A stretch of DNA of 38,106 bases from SABI01 sp963676605 (GCA_963676605.2 CAXXSP010000040.1:1-38106); one strand, 5' to 3'. Shown: positions 25,429-33,604, counted from the first letter of the stretch. Notes: generated by a model not told the origin, from the sequence alone. Program-made: numbers and translations.

Positions 25429-25521
25429 GATGTCGTCAGTCTGAGAAAGCAGATTTCAGAATGAACAGGAGCACCCTGCTCTCATACGTCTGTTTTTTCC
25501 TTACATCGATAGGCACATAGG
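25404..25521. repeat. Direct repeat copy A: GntR 3' end plus vestigial GNAT C-terminus
   Basis: Bases 25404-25491 match 26892-26979 at 83 of 88 positions without gaps. After a 15-base deletion relative to the other copy, resemblance continues weakly through 25521. The repeat holds the last codons of the GntR gene and, on the minus strand, a vestige of the acetyltransferase end that would read TYESRVLLFILKSAFSD. The intact acetyltransferase is in copy B. A small hairpin, CACATAG and CTATGTG with a GCT loop, follows at about 25514-25530. Confidence 0.85.
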
Positions 25522-25617
25522 CTCTATGTGTCCTACAAGGAACAATGTAAGATAACATGAGATCAGGAACCTCCTGAAACGATCAGACATCTCTGCCTGG
25601 ATGATTGACCAGAGAGA

Positions 25618-26796
25618 TCAGATACCTTTGGTCCAAAGCTCATTCAGGAAATACTGCCAGGGAAGTATGTAGATACCATCAACTTTTCGTGGTCGCTCTT
25701 CTCTGCACACAATCACGTACTTGCTGAAGAGGTGCTCCTCTGCCAGTGCCTTCAGCCCTTTCATGTGTTTAGAGGTAATGTTCGTAGCTGATTTGACTTC
25801 TATTGCCAGCTTTTCATCTATAAGAAAATCCACCTCCAATCCATTCACACTTCGCCAGTAACTAAGCGTACTCTGTCTCGAATTATACTCAATCCAGGTC
25901 CTGAGTTCGATCGCAATATACTGTTCGAAGAAATCTCCGAAATCGGTGCTGTTTTCTGAAGGGACCGCCACATTCCTTAAAAAGCGCATAACCCCCACAT
26001 CAAAAAGATAGAATTTACTTCTTGTAAAAGCTTTGCGTTTGGAAGTTCGGGTGAAAGCGGGAACCTCGAACCCGAGAAGGGTATCGTAGAGAATCTGGAA
26101 CCAGTTCTTGACTGTCTGAGGAGGCATGAACGTATCGTTCGCGACATTCTGATAATTCAATATCTGACCGCTTACAAGCGAGGCGGTCTGAAGGAATCGG
26201 GTGAACACACCAAGATTCCTGACGACTCCTTCTGCAGCCACCTCTTCAGTGAGATAGGTTTGAATATATGAGCTCACATCTTCTTCAAAGTCTTCTGAAA
26301 GATAGAGCGCCGGCAGCAGTCCCGTCTGAAATATTCGAGATAAATCCGGGGCATTCCTTCCCTCAAGAGAAGAAACTTCAGAGTAATTAAGGGGAAAGAA
26401 ATAGCGAATCGATGCCCGTCCACCGAGAAGATTCACTCCCCCCTTTCTCAGCTTATATAAGCTGGATCCAGTGAGCAGGAACCTGATATGTTTCTCTTCA
26501 ATAAGATAATGAATATCATCAAGGAGAAACGGACACTTCTGGATCTCATCAATGAAGATGGCACAGTCGTGGAGATCCCTTGCTTCAACTTCCTCTATCA
26601 GCAGTCCCGGATTCGTATTCACCGCATACAGCAGTTTCCCTTTGAGGAGATTCCATTCAAGGGCGAACTCGGTAGAAATCTGTTCACGTATGTACGTGGA
26701 CTTCCCCGTAAGACGCGGACCGATGAGAAATATCGATTTCCTGGAAATCACTGAGTCGATACTCAAATTCCTATGGATATACTGTAATGTTTTCAT
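25618..26796 (-). CDS. AAA ATPase with DUF4143 domain
   Basis: This is 392 residues from the ATG at 26796; GTG codons 7 codons earlier are alternatives. The ATPase half has Walker A GPRLTGKST at 26-34, Walker B AIFIDEIQ at 79-86 and sensor-like LLTGSS at 108-112. The C-terminal DUF4143 half includes LYDTLLGFEVPAF and a nuclease-like strand pair, EVDFLIDEKLAIEVKS, resembling PD-(D/E)XK folds. Family members are scattered, often strain-specific and of unsettled function. The gene lies between two imperfect direct repeats and interrupts what appears to have been a GntR-GNAT neighbourhood, so it looks acquired. Confidence 0.9.
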   Translation of the reverse strand: MKTLQYIHRNLSIDSVISRKSIFLIGPRLTGKSTYIREQISTEFALEWNLLKGKLLYAVNTNPGLLIEEVEARDLHDCAIFIDEIQKCPFLLDDIHYLIEEKHIRFLLTGSSLYKLRKGGVNLLGGRASIRYFFPLNYSEVSSLEGRNAPDLSRIFQTGLLPALYLSEDFEEDVSSYIQTYLTEEVAAEGVVRNLGVFTRFLQTASLVSGQILNYQNVANDTFMPPQTVKNWFQILYDTLLGFEVPAFTRTSKRKAFTRSKFYLFDVGVMRFLRNVAVPSENSTDFGDFFEQYIAIELRTWIEYNSRQSTLSYWRSVNGLEVDFLIDEKLAIEVKSATNITSKHMKGLKALAEEHLFSKYVIVCREERPRKVDGIYILPWQYFLNELWTKGI

Positions 26797-26809
26797 CCTG
26801 ATACAAGTA

Positions 26810-26832
26810 TACACCACAATTGAATTGGTGTA
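26810..26832 (-). promoter_or_regulatory. Dyad in the ATPase gene promoter region
   Basis: Perfect 7-bp arms TACACCA (26810-26816) and TGGTGTA (26826-26832) flank 9 bases. A TATACT -10-like hexamer on the minus strand (complement of 26806-26811) touches the dyad. A bound protein would shut off the ATPase gene. No dedicated regulator is apparent. Confidence 0.35.
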
Positions 26833-26891
26833 AATCTATGTTTTTCCACATTTCTATTGTTGTATGCATTCATTTTCAAGACACAAAACTG

Positions 26892-27024
26892 CTCTCAGGA
26901 AGTCTCGTCTGAGTAGGATGTCGTCAGTCTGAGAAAGCAGAATTCAGGATAAGCAGGAGCACCCTGCTCTCATACGTCTTTCCACAGAAAGCAAGTTTCT
27001 TTCTTATATCGGCAGGCACCGACG
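26892..27024. repeat. Direct repeat copy B: GntR tail fragment joined to GNAT gene
   Basis: This is the partner of the repeat at 25404. Bases 26892-26923 carry a stranded copy of the last codons of the GntR gene (it would read SQEVSSE then TAG). The rest coincides with the 3' end of the acetyltransferase gene. The pair brackets the ATPase gene and about 1.4 kb of sequence. Identity to copy A is 83/88 over 26892-26979, then weaker from 26995. Confidence 0.85.
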
Positions 27025-27370
27025 CATCCGGATCTGTCATGATGAAGCCATAGCTCTCATAGAAGGCTCTGAGATGCTCGAAGGGAAGGCAGTAGAGTGT
27101 TTTATACCTCTTCCCTTCGGCAACCAGCGAGGCAACGACTGCAGCTGCAACGCCCTTCTTCCTGTACGAGGGAAACACATAGATACCGCCGAGTTCAGCA
27201 GAATCAGCATCAATTCTCTTCAGTCTTCCGAGCCCGGCCCGTTCTCCGTTCACACGAGCAATCACGATCGTCTCGTCGACACCGTCAGAGGGAAGAAATC
27301 CGATACTCCGGTACTGTTCATTCACCCAGGCAAGATCCTCTATTCCTGCGTGAACAATCTCTCTGCTCAT
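26924..27370 (-). CDS. GNAT-family N-acetyltransferase
   Basis: This 148-residue GNAT enzyme has the acetyl-CoA-binding motif A strand and loop visible as ELGGIYVFPSYRKKGVAAAV (about 59-78), followed by motif B HLRAFYESYGF. The first residues MSREIVHAGIEDLAWVNEQY are the usual beta1-alpha1 start. The ATG directly abuts the TAG stop of the upstream reductase gene, with GAGG 6 bases before it, so the two are co-expressed. The acceptor is unknown. Its 3' end is partly duplicated beyond the ATPase gene. Confidence 0.88.
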   Translation of the reverse strand: MSREIVHAGIEDLAWVNEQYRSIGFLPSDGVDETIVIARVNGERAGLGRLKRIDADSAELGGIYVFPSYRKKGVAAAVVASLVAEGKRYKTLYCLPFEHLRAFYESYGFIMTDPDASVPADIRKKLAFCGKTYESRVLLLILNSAFSD

Positions 27371-28255
27371 CTATTTCCTCACTTCTACTGATGCCTCTTT
27401 TTCATACCACTGAATAAGTCCGCCGTGGTCATCAGAACCCTTTCCGGCTTCAGAGAGCGCACTCATCATGACATGTATTGAATCTGAAAGAGGGATAGGA
27501 GCCTCGATGGAGGCAGCCGTATCGAGGGCATTCCTCAGGTCTTTGATGTGAAGATCCATGCGCGCTCCGGGCTTGAAATTCCCTTCAAGTATCAGAGGCA
27601 TCTTCGCGTCGAAGACGGTACTCTGGGCAAGACCGCCGCGAATAGCCTGAAAAACCTTCTCTGGATCAACTCCTGCTTTTGTAGAGAAGACCAGAGCCTC
27701 AGCCATCCCCGCAAGGTGGATGGCTACCATGATCTGATTTGCCAGCTTTGTCGTATTCCCGCTTCCGATGTCTCCCACATGGGTGACGGTGGTTCCCATC
27801 GCATACAGGATATCCTTCACCTGCTCGAAGGCAGCCTCAGGACCGCCCGCCATGATGGCAAGGGTTCCATCAATCGCCTTGGGCTCTCCTCCTGAAACCG
27901 GTGCATCCATCATGGAAACACCGACCTTCTCAAGTTGAGCGGCGATCTCTTTGCTGACAAGAGGACTTCCTGAGGAGGTGTCTACGACAATGCTGCCCTT
28001 CCGTGCTCCTTCGATAATGCCGTTCTCGCCGAGAATGACACTCTTCACCTGCGGAGACCCCGGGAGCATGGTGAAGATGACATCAGATACTGATGCAACC
28101 TCCCTGGAAGAAGAGGATCCCAGGGCACCCTCACTCTTCATTGTCTCAATGAAGGAATCATCAATGTCATAGACATGAACGGTGTAGCCTGCCTTCAGCA
28201 GGTTCCTCACCATAGCCTTGCCCATCACTCCCAGCCCGATAAATCCGATGTCCAT
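27371..28255 (-). CDS. garR: 2-hydroxy-3-oxopropionate reductase-like (beta-hydroxyacid) dehydrogenase
   Basis: This intact 294-residue member of the 3-hydroxyisobutyrate dehydrogenase family has GFIGLGVMGKAMVRNLL at 4-20 (NAD(P) site), DAPVSGGEPKAIDGTLAIM (substrate signature), GSGNTTKLANQ (catalytic Lys) and LHIKDLRNALD. The closest functional match by eye is tartronate semialdehyde reductase, which reduces 2-hydroxy-3-oxopropionate to glycerate. It is the full-length paralogue of the frameshifted gene at 16644. It has its own promoter, and its ribosome-binding site is buried in a hairpin. It is followed directly by the GNAT gene. Confidence 0.92.
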   Translation of the reverse strand: MDIGFIGLGVMGKAMVRNLLKAGYTVHVYDIDDSFIETMKSEGALGSSSSREVASVSDVIFTMLPGSPQVKSVILGENGIIEGARKGSIVVDTSSGSPLVSKEIAAQLEKVGVSMMDAPVSGGEPKAIDGTLAIMAGGPEAAFEQVKDILYAMGTTVTHVGDIGSGNTTKLANQIMVAIHLAGMAEALVFSTKAGVDPEKVFQAIRGGLAQSTVFDAKMPLILEGNFKPGARMDLHIKDLRNALDTAASIEAPIPLSDSIHVMMSALSEAGKGSDDHGGLIQWYEKEASVEVRK

Positions 28256-28263
28256 ATATTCAG

Positions 28264-28300
28264 CTCCTCACGGCAGTTCCGTGAGGAGAGGACACCTCTC
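28264..28300 (-). promoter_or_regulatory. mRNA leader with hairpin sequestering the ribosome-binding site
   Basis: On the minus strand CTCCTCACGG, a 5-base loop and CCGTGAGGAG form a perfect 10-bp hairpin (28264-28288). Its 3' arm contains the GAGGAG ribosome-binding site, 8 bases before the ATG of the reductase gene. A competing upstream hairpin, GAGAGG with CCTCTC (28286-28300), shares three bases with the 5' arm, so only one can fully form. There is no T run, so this is not a terminator. It suggests translational control. Confidence 0.65.
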
Positions 28301-28345
28301 ATTACGAAAGCACACCATTCAATACGTATTTCAGTATGTGATGGC

Positions 28346-28375
28346 ATTATATTTTATTCCTACGGTTTTTGTAAA
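28346..28375 (-). promoter_or_regulatory. Promoter of reductase-GNAT operon
   Basis: On the minus strand TTTACA (complement of 28370-28375) and a perfect TATAAT (complement of 28346-28351) are 18 bases apart. Transcription would start near 28339, giving an 84-base leader that includes both leader hairpins. A second TTTACA 9 bases upstream, and the TTTACAAA shared with the TRAP operon promoter, hint at the same regulator. Confidence 0.7.
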
Positions 28376-28517
28376 TCTGTAAAGTAAGGAGGTGAGAAGT
28401 AATTCCCTTTGAATCCCCGCTCCCTGTCCTGATCAGGAAAGGAAGGAATTGATAGACACCGTCAGAAGTTAGGTGTGCAGAATCTCTCAGTGGCTGATCA
28501 GCATATTACAACAGCAA

Positions 28518-28549
28518 GACCGCCTTCTCCCTGAACAGGAGTGGCGGTC
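28518..28549 (-). terminator. Hairpin downstream of the outer-membrane/lipoprotein operon
   Basis: Arms GACCGCC (28518-28524) and GGCGGTC (28543-28549) with a small inner CCT/AGG pairing lie 36 bases past the last stop codon of the operon. The following minus-strand sequence is only moderately T-rich. It is the best terminator candidate for this operon. Apart from this and the reductase leader and promoter, 28256-28584 shows no gene. Confidence 0.5.
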
Positions 28550-28584
28550 ATCTGTATGCCGGCTGCTCTTCTCTCCGGCGGAGA

Positions 28585-29871
28585 TTAGAAATCGGGATGG
28601 AGATTGACGCCAACCTCGAAAAGCATCCCCTCGCTCTGGATCTGGCCGGCATATTTTCCCAGCTCAGTCGCATAGTAGGTGCCGTTGAATGTGACATCAA
28701 TGAGGTGGAAGAGATTCACTACAGTGACGCCAAGACCTCCGGTCAGATAGCCCTGGTTGATGCCCGCTCTCACCCGAAGGGTATCAAGCAGCTCGAATTC
28801 TCCTCCGATATGCAGGCTCTTCCAGAAGGTCATATCATCCTCTCCGTCGTCAGCGCCTGAAAAGGCGTACTCATACTCGCCGGCGACTTTCAATCCTGCG
28901 ATCTTCCCGAAATCAAAATCAAGTCCCGTACTCAGAACCACAGAGATCGGAATCGATACCACACTCGAGCCCACACCCAGATCCGTTGAGGCATTCGGTA
29001 TGAAATTCCCGAAGAAGAAGTTATCTTCAGTTCCTTCAAGATTGAGGATCCCTTTCTGATATGCAAGCGCCTCCCCGAGTGACAGCGTACCGCCTTCCAA
29101 CTCGCTCGCTCCTACGTTCTTCACCCCGGCTCCTAGCAGAAACGGTCCTCTTTCATAGATCGCTCCAAAGTTCATACCGTATCCGGTCATACTGGAACAC
29201 GGTATTGACGAGAGTTTTCCACCCTCATCGTTCAGATACGAAGTCAGTTCCTCTTCCGCTATATCTTCTTCAGCATACACTACTGCCAGCTGCATGAAAC
29301 TGGCTCCCAGGTAGAGTTTTCCGTTACTGAGTGGAATCCCGTAGGAAAGGCCACCGCCGAAGCCTGCATTCGCCTGATAGCTCAGGTGCACCGGCTCCCC
29401 TTCCCTTTTCTGTGTGAAGAGAGGTTCCACGGTGTACATGAGACCGGCACCAAATCCGGCAAAGGAGCCTCCCCCGCTCATCGTGTAGATGCCTCCTATA
29501 CCGTTGTGCAGATCTCCATTGACCAGCGTACTCTCATTGACGAAGTACTCTGTCTTCTGATACCCCTGTGTCAGCCACTCATCAAGATAGGGTATCATCT
29601 CCTCTTCAAGGTTCACCCTCGGGCCCATTCCGATCCCGATGAATTCAAGTCCGTTCTCCCGGGCGATACCTGCGGGATTCGAAAACACGGACTCATACCC
29701 TGAGGACAGGATCGAGAACGACCCTCCCATCGCGAGGCTCTCCGCGGTATAGAACCGGGGAGGAGCCGCGTTTACGGTAACATCTGCATACAACACTCCC
29801 ATCACGCACAGAAGCATAAGGGAAACCACGAGTATCAACGTTTTTCTTCCCGGATAATATCTGCTGTCCAT
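28585..29871 (-). CDS. Outer-membrane beta-barrel protein, FadL/PorV-like (second copy)
   Basis: This is 428 residues from the ATG at 29871, chosen because GGGAGGAG lies just upstream; longer in-frame starts lack it. The signal peptide has a hydrophobic core LILVVSLMLLCVMGVLYA. The mature start AESLAMGGSFSILSSGYESV, then FSNPAGIA, is typical of PorV/FadL-like (UPF0164-type) barrels. Alternating beta strands follow. The ending (RAGINQGYLTGGLGVTVVNL, FHLIDVTFNGTYYATELG) matches the paralogue at 31414 closely. It is paired with the upstream lipoprotein gene. Transport of a hydrophobic compound or help in lipoprotein export are both possible. Confidence 0.85.
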   Translation of the reverse strand: MDSRYYPGRKTLILVVSLMLLCVMGVLYADVTVNAAPPRFYTAESLAMGGSFSILSSGYESVFSNPAGIARENGLEFIGIGMGPRVNLEEEMIPYLDEWLTQGYQKTEYFVNESTLVNGDLHNGIGGIYTMSGGGSFAGFGAGLMYTVEPLFTQKREGEPVHLSYQANAGFGGGLSYGIPLSNGKLYLGASFMQLAVVYAEEDIAEEELTSYLNDEGGKLSSIPCSSMTGYGMNFGAIYERGPFLLGAGVKNVGASELEGGTLSLGEALAYQKGILNLEGTEDNFFFGNFIPNASTDLGVGSSVVSIPISVVLSTGLDFDFGKIAGLKVAGEYEYAFSGADDGEDDMTFWKSLHIGGEFELLDTLRVRAGINQGYLTGGLGVTVVNLFHLIDVTFNGTYYATELGKYAGQIQSEGMLFEVGVNLHPDF

Positions 29872-29914
29872 ATATCTCCTCCCAATCATGTTCTTATATC
29901 TCCTGCTCCTTCGG

Positions 29915-31372
29915 TCAATCGCCAAAGATGTCATCTATAGGGTTATTCAGGTGTGTCTGACTATCTAACTGTGAAAATTCAGCAGCACTCATCGGTCTCA
30001 CACGGGTCAGTTCCGCGCGATAATAAGATCCTCCTGAAGTGACTCCTATCACGGTCACTCCGTCCTCTTCAGTGAACGTAATTCCGCTGTTCTCATTTCT
30101 CGGACTCATTGAACTCGCCGCACCATCATAGGAAGTAATAGACTCGAAGGTGATAGATCCCGAAGAATCTGAATAGGTTTCAGTACCTCGGAACCCGATC
30201 CAGTAAGAAGATCCGTCCCCGGTAAAATCCAGTTCAGAGTCATCATCATTGTCGGGATCAAAACTGTGAATATCACTCATCAGCGAATCATTGAAAGGGA
30301 GATAGGGTTCGTATGCAGAAGAGACATCCCAGGGATACATCGAGCTCAGAGTAACGGAATTGACATCCCCATCACCGAAGCTCTTATCTGAAGAGAGTTC
30401 GAATTTCATCGTGAGGAACTTGAGAATAGCCATCGTCTGCGAAGAGAAGGTCTTGAGTGGATTCATGATCTCAGAGGGAACACGGAGATTCTTCTCAAAG
30501 GTGAGCATATTATACATATCACGCGATACCACCAGATTGATAGCGGCGGTATTGCCGATCGCCTGCTCTACACTCGAAGAGAGATACGGAAGGTGCTTCA
30601 GCGTTACCGTGTAGTCTCCGTCAGAGCCTGTGCTGCTGATCACATAATCAGGATCTCCTCCGCTTGTTGAGCGGGAACTGGACAGGATGTCAGGAGTACA
30701 TGCGTACTCACCCTCGAAGGACAGAGCTCCCGTGTTCACCGGAACATCGTAAGCTACCTGGATAGACATCGTCTGTTCCGGCAGCTCGGTATCAGTCCAG
30801 GTCCGTATCACTTTCCGGAACTCTCCATAATCAGAATCACCTGAGTAGGGAACTGCTCCGGAATAGTAACCGTTATCCTGAAGATAGGGAGAAATCCTCA
30901 GATTCAGCATTTCCATATCACGAATACTCACTCCATCGGATCGTTCTACCGAAAAAACAGTACTTCTGGATAACACATACGAATCTGGAATAAAGACCCA
31001 GGCAGTGAAACTGTGAGAGCCCTCATATGCAGAAGAGGTCGGGACCAGCATCAGCTGATAGGAGCCTGAGAAAGTGACCTTCAGGTAGTCTATACCGGCA
31101 GGTGAGATTGCATCGATGGTATACAGATTAAAATAGTACCACTGACCATCTATTCCGGAAATCGAGGTGCTTTCCGGTTTTTCATATCGGATATCCCAAT
31201 CCGAGGGAAGCCTATTGTCCAATTCGCTCGGATCAAGATCCTCCGCTTCCTGTTCAGGAAACAGAAAGGTACATCCCGATCCGACAAACAGAAATAACGT
31301 CAGTATAATCAGCACAGAAGCCAGTATGTGTCTGTCAGTCAGTCTGCTTGTTACATTCCTTGGGTTTTTCAT
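29915..31372 (-). CDS. Large lipoprotein of unknown function
   Basis: This 485-residue lipoprotein has a long basic n-region (MKNPRNVTSRLTDRH), a hydrophobic stretch and the lipobox FVGSGC (Cys34). The body is Ser/Asp/Tyr-rich and beta-like, with Asp-rich parts (FDPDNDDDSELDFTGDGSSY) that could bind calcium. I do not recognise a family. It sits between two paralogous outer-membrane barrel genes and 43 bases ahead of the second, occupying the same slot as the smaller lipoprotein ahead of the first barrel. It may act with that barrel at the outer membrane. Confidence 0.75.
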   Translation of the reverse strand: MKNPRNVTSRLTDRHILASVLIILTLFLFVGSGCTFLFPEQEAEDLDPSELDNRLPSDWDIRYEKPESTSISGIDGQWYYFNLYTIDAISPAGIDYLKVTFSGSYQLMLVPTSSAYEGSHSFTAWVFIPDSYVLSRSTVFSVERSDGVSIRDMEMLNLRISPYLQDNGYYSGAVPYSGDSDYGEFRKVIRTWTDTELPEQTMSIQVAYDVPVNTGALSFEGEYACTPDILSSSRSTSGGDPDYVISSTGSDGDYTVTLKHLPYLSSSVEQAIGNTAAINLVVSRDMYNMLTFEKNLRVPSEIMNPLKTFSSQTMAILKFLTMKFELSSDKSFGDGDVNSVTLSSMYPWDVSSAYEPYLPFNDSLMSDIHSFDPDNDDDSELDFTGDGSSYWIGFRGTETYSDSSGSITFESITSYDGAASSMSPRNENSGITFTEEDGVTVIGVTSGGSYYRAELTRVRPMSAAEFSQLDSQTHLNNPIDDIFGD

Positions 31373-31413
31373 CGTATAGATCTCCTTTCTTTCGGGTGTA
31401 CGTTCTCTTTCAC

Positions 31414-32649
31414 TTAGATTGATAGCCTTATATCACACTTGATAGCCTCGCTCTGCCGGTGTCCGGCAAAGTTTCCGGCCTCCCAGGAGTAGTAGGTGAG
31501 ATCAAGCGTCATATTGAGAAGGTTGAAGAATTTCATGAAGCTGATACCGATACCGCCGGTGAGATATCCCTGGTTAATTCCTGCCCGTACCTGAAAAATA
31601 TCAAGAATATCGAGCTCGGTACCGAGGTGGATATTCTGCCAGATCGTATCAGTACCTTCGGCATACACAGGATAATAGGTAAAGTCCCCCAGCAGCTCCA
31701 TACGGAGAACGTTCATCAGATCAACATCGAAACCGGCTCCGAAGACGATAGTCGTTGGGATCACCCGGGCATCGATTTCGGTTCCCGTGTATGACGGTTC
31801 CGGCATAATAAATGAGGGATCACCGAGGAATAGATCAAAGACATTGTCACGTACATTTCTCGTCATTTCCTGCATGTAGCCGAGATCACTCTGATAACTC
31901 TGAAGTTTTGTTTCTCCTATATCCCTGAAGCTCAGGCTCAAGATGAAAGGATCAGCGTCATAGATCACTCCTGCATCGAATCCGAATCCGGTACCGAGAA
32001 CGGCAGGAAGGTCAGTAGGGATCTGATCGTCCCCGAGCAACTGCGCCACATTGTCTGTTTCTACGTACTCTCTCGCCATCGCCTGATATACATTCTTCGC
32101 GTTCGCACCGATATAGAGTTTGTTATCTCCTAGCGGGATTTTGAAGGAACCACCGTAGGCAATGGAAAAACCGCTTCGGTAATCAATGAGAGCATCTGAA
32201 TCCGTTGTATACTGTGAAACTTGGAGTTCGTTGGAAAAGTTGAGACCGGCACCGAGACCGAAAAAGGCGGCGCCGAGCGTGTAACTCTCCGAAAAACCTA
32301 CTCCATCACTGAAATCCGCGTGTGAAAGCACTTCTGTGGGGTTTTCGAAGTCCCCGTCGAACTCCTGTGCATACTGCTGTGCGGCGTCGATGAATTCCGG
32401 ATCGAACTGAGCGTTCAGACCGGCTCCGATCCCCGTAGTCTGAAATTCATTCTTCCTCACTATACCCGCTGGATTCGTGAACAGAGCAGATACGCCTTCG
32501 GCTGTAGGACCCTGCACACCTCCCATCGCAAGAGTTCTTGCGTCCAGGAACCGCATAGGCGAGATATAGGTCTTGGCTGATACCGGGAAGGCAGCAACCG
32601 AGCATAGCAGAATGAGTAAAAGAATTATTCTTCTGTATCTCACCATCAC
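31414..32649 (-). CDS. Outer-membrane beta-barrel protein, FadL/PorV-like (first copy)
   Basis: This 411-residue protein has the signal peptide MMVRYRRIILLLILLCSVAA ending near PVSA. The mature start is RTLAMGGVQGPTAEGVSALF, then TNPAGIV, the PorV/FadL-like hallmark. The barrel ends with RAGINQGYLTGGIGISFMKF and LLNMTLDLTYYSWEAGNFAG, paralleling the second copy. Its start overlaps the stop of the small lipoprotein (ATGA), so the two are translationally coupled. Spirochaete relatives of this family are considered candidate fatty-acid porins; the substrate here is unknown. Confidence 0.87.
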   Translation of the reverse strand: MMVRYRRIILLLILLCSVAAFPVSAKTYISPMRFLDARTLAMGGVQGPTAEGVSALFTNPAGIVRKNEFQTTGIGAGLNAQFDPEFIDAAQQYAQEFDGDFENPTEVLSHADFSDGVGFSESYTLGAAFFGLGAGLNFSNELQVSQYTTDSDALIDYRSGFSIAYGGSFKIPLGDNKLYIGANAKNVYQAMAREYVETDNVAQLLGDDQIPTDLPAVLGTGFGFDAGVIYDADPFILSLSFRDIGETKLQSYQSDLGYMQEMTRNVRDNVFDLFLGDPSFIMPEPSYTGTEIDARVIPTTIVFGAGFDVDLMNVLRMELLGDFTYYPVYAEGTDTIWQNIHLGTELDILDIFQVRAGINQGYLTGGIGISFMKFFNLLNMTLDLTYYSWEAGNFAGHRQSEAIKCDIRLSI

Positions 32650-33212
32650 ACCTCCCCTGTCAGATCGGAGAGAATTGCTTCTGCAAAGGATATGATAGTG
32701 TCGAGTTCAGTATTCACCTGAGTACCGACAGTCTCCGTTATAAACCCTACATTGTTGACCGTGACTTTCAGGCTTGCTACTTTTTCCCTTATCCGGTCTA
32801 CATTGACTGACAGAGCCCCGATACTTCCCCCGCTCATCTCGTACTCGAAGAGTGTATCATTCGCAATCATTGAATTGACCTTTTCCAGATATTCATTCAG
32901 ATCAGGTACGATCGTGAAGGATTCGATGACGATAGCCGCACTGCTGTTGAAGACGGTGGTCATGGTAAAGACATTCCGGTAGCCTGTGGTATCCGGTACA
33001 CTGGGGAAGGTAACACACTCGTCAGTAATAGATCCGTAGGGTTCGAGGTAGGCGAGAAGCTCCTCACTCGTCAGAAAAGGGTTATCCTCAAACTCTTTGA
33101 ACAGGTTCACCTCCTTGGCTTCCTGGAAGATATCTGATTTCAGCAGGTCACAGGAACTGAACAGCAATACGACTGCAACGAACAGAACGAAGAGTACTTT
33201 CCTTGATTTCAT
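32646..33212 (-). CDS. Small lipoprotein coupled to outer-membrane barrel
   Basis: This is 188 residues with signal MKSRKVLFVLFVAVVLLFSS and lipobox LFSSC (Cys21). The rest is mixed helix/strand with no recognised domain. It ends in a long helix-like region with TVGTQVNTELDTIISFAEAI. GAGG lies 6 bases before the ATG. It is first in a four-gene operon (lipoprotein, barrel, lipoprotein, barrel) and overlaps the first barrel by 4 bases, which argues for a stoichiometric partnership. Confidence 0.82.
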   Translation of the reverse strand: MKSRKVLFVLFVAVVLLFSSCDLLKSDIFQEAKEVNLFKEFEDNPFLTSEELLAYLEPYGSITDECVTFPSVPDTTGYRNVFTMTTVFNSSAAIVIESFTIVPDLNEYLEKVNSMIANDTLFEYEMSGGSIGALSVNVDRIREKVASLKVTVNNVGFITETVGTQVNTELDTIISFAEAILSDLTGEV

Positions 33213-33604
33213 GATTCACCTCTCTCGTAACATAGATTTGATTATCCATTCAGCAGAAAACATACACTGAGAGTGCAGCCCCCATATCACGGGAGCACCA
33301 TCAGTATATCTTTCTTACTGTTGTCATATATTCTAACTCAGAGACAGCATGTTTCGAGGTAGGTTATATCATATTTTTTTTCTAAGCATTTTCTTTTTTA
33401 AATATCGGAATTTTCCGAGAGTTTCTTATATTCTATTTTCTTAAAGGTAATTAAACCTATTCATAGGTAGATCAAACATGAAAAAGAGAGAAACAACACA
33501 TATGATATATATGAATTTCTTCGAGAGCGCACAATCCATTCAGCATGAGTTTATAGCCCATATGTCATAACAATTTAGAGAAAAAAAGGAAGAGGCGAAG
33601 AGTG
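33213..33604. promoter_or_regulatory. Gap between LuxR regulator and lipoprotein operon
   Basis: This is 392 very AT-rich bases without a gene. The 13-mer GAATTTTCCGAGA occurs at 33408-33420, inside an inverted repeat TCGGAA, TT, TTCCGA (33405-33418). The same 13-mer lies upstream of the LuxR gene at 34407-34419. A TATACT -10-like hexamer (complement of 33303-33308) may serve the lipoprotein operon, but no good -35 was found. Confidence 0.45.

Noticed and set aside
25404..27024. Direct repeats considered as target-site duplications of an insertion sequence
   Set aside because: They are about 88 bases long with 94 percent identity, and no transposase or terminal inverted repeats are present.
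28264..28288. Hairpin before the reductase gene considered as a terminator of the upstream operon
   Set aside because: No T run follows it. It lies downstream of a good promoter and directly contains the ribosome-binding site, so leader control is more likely.
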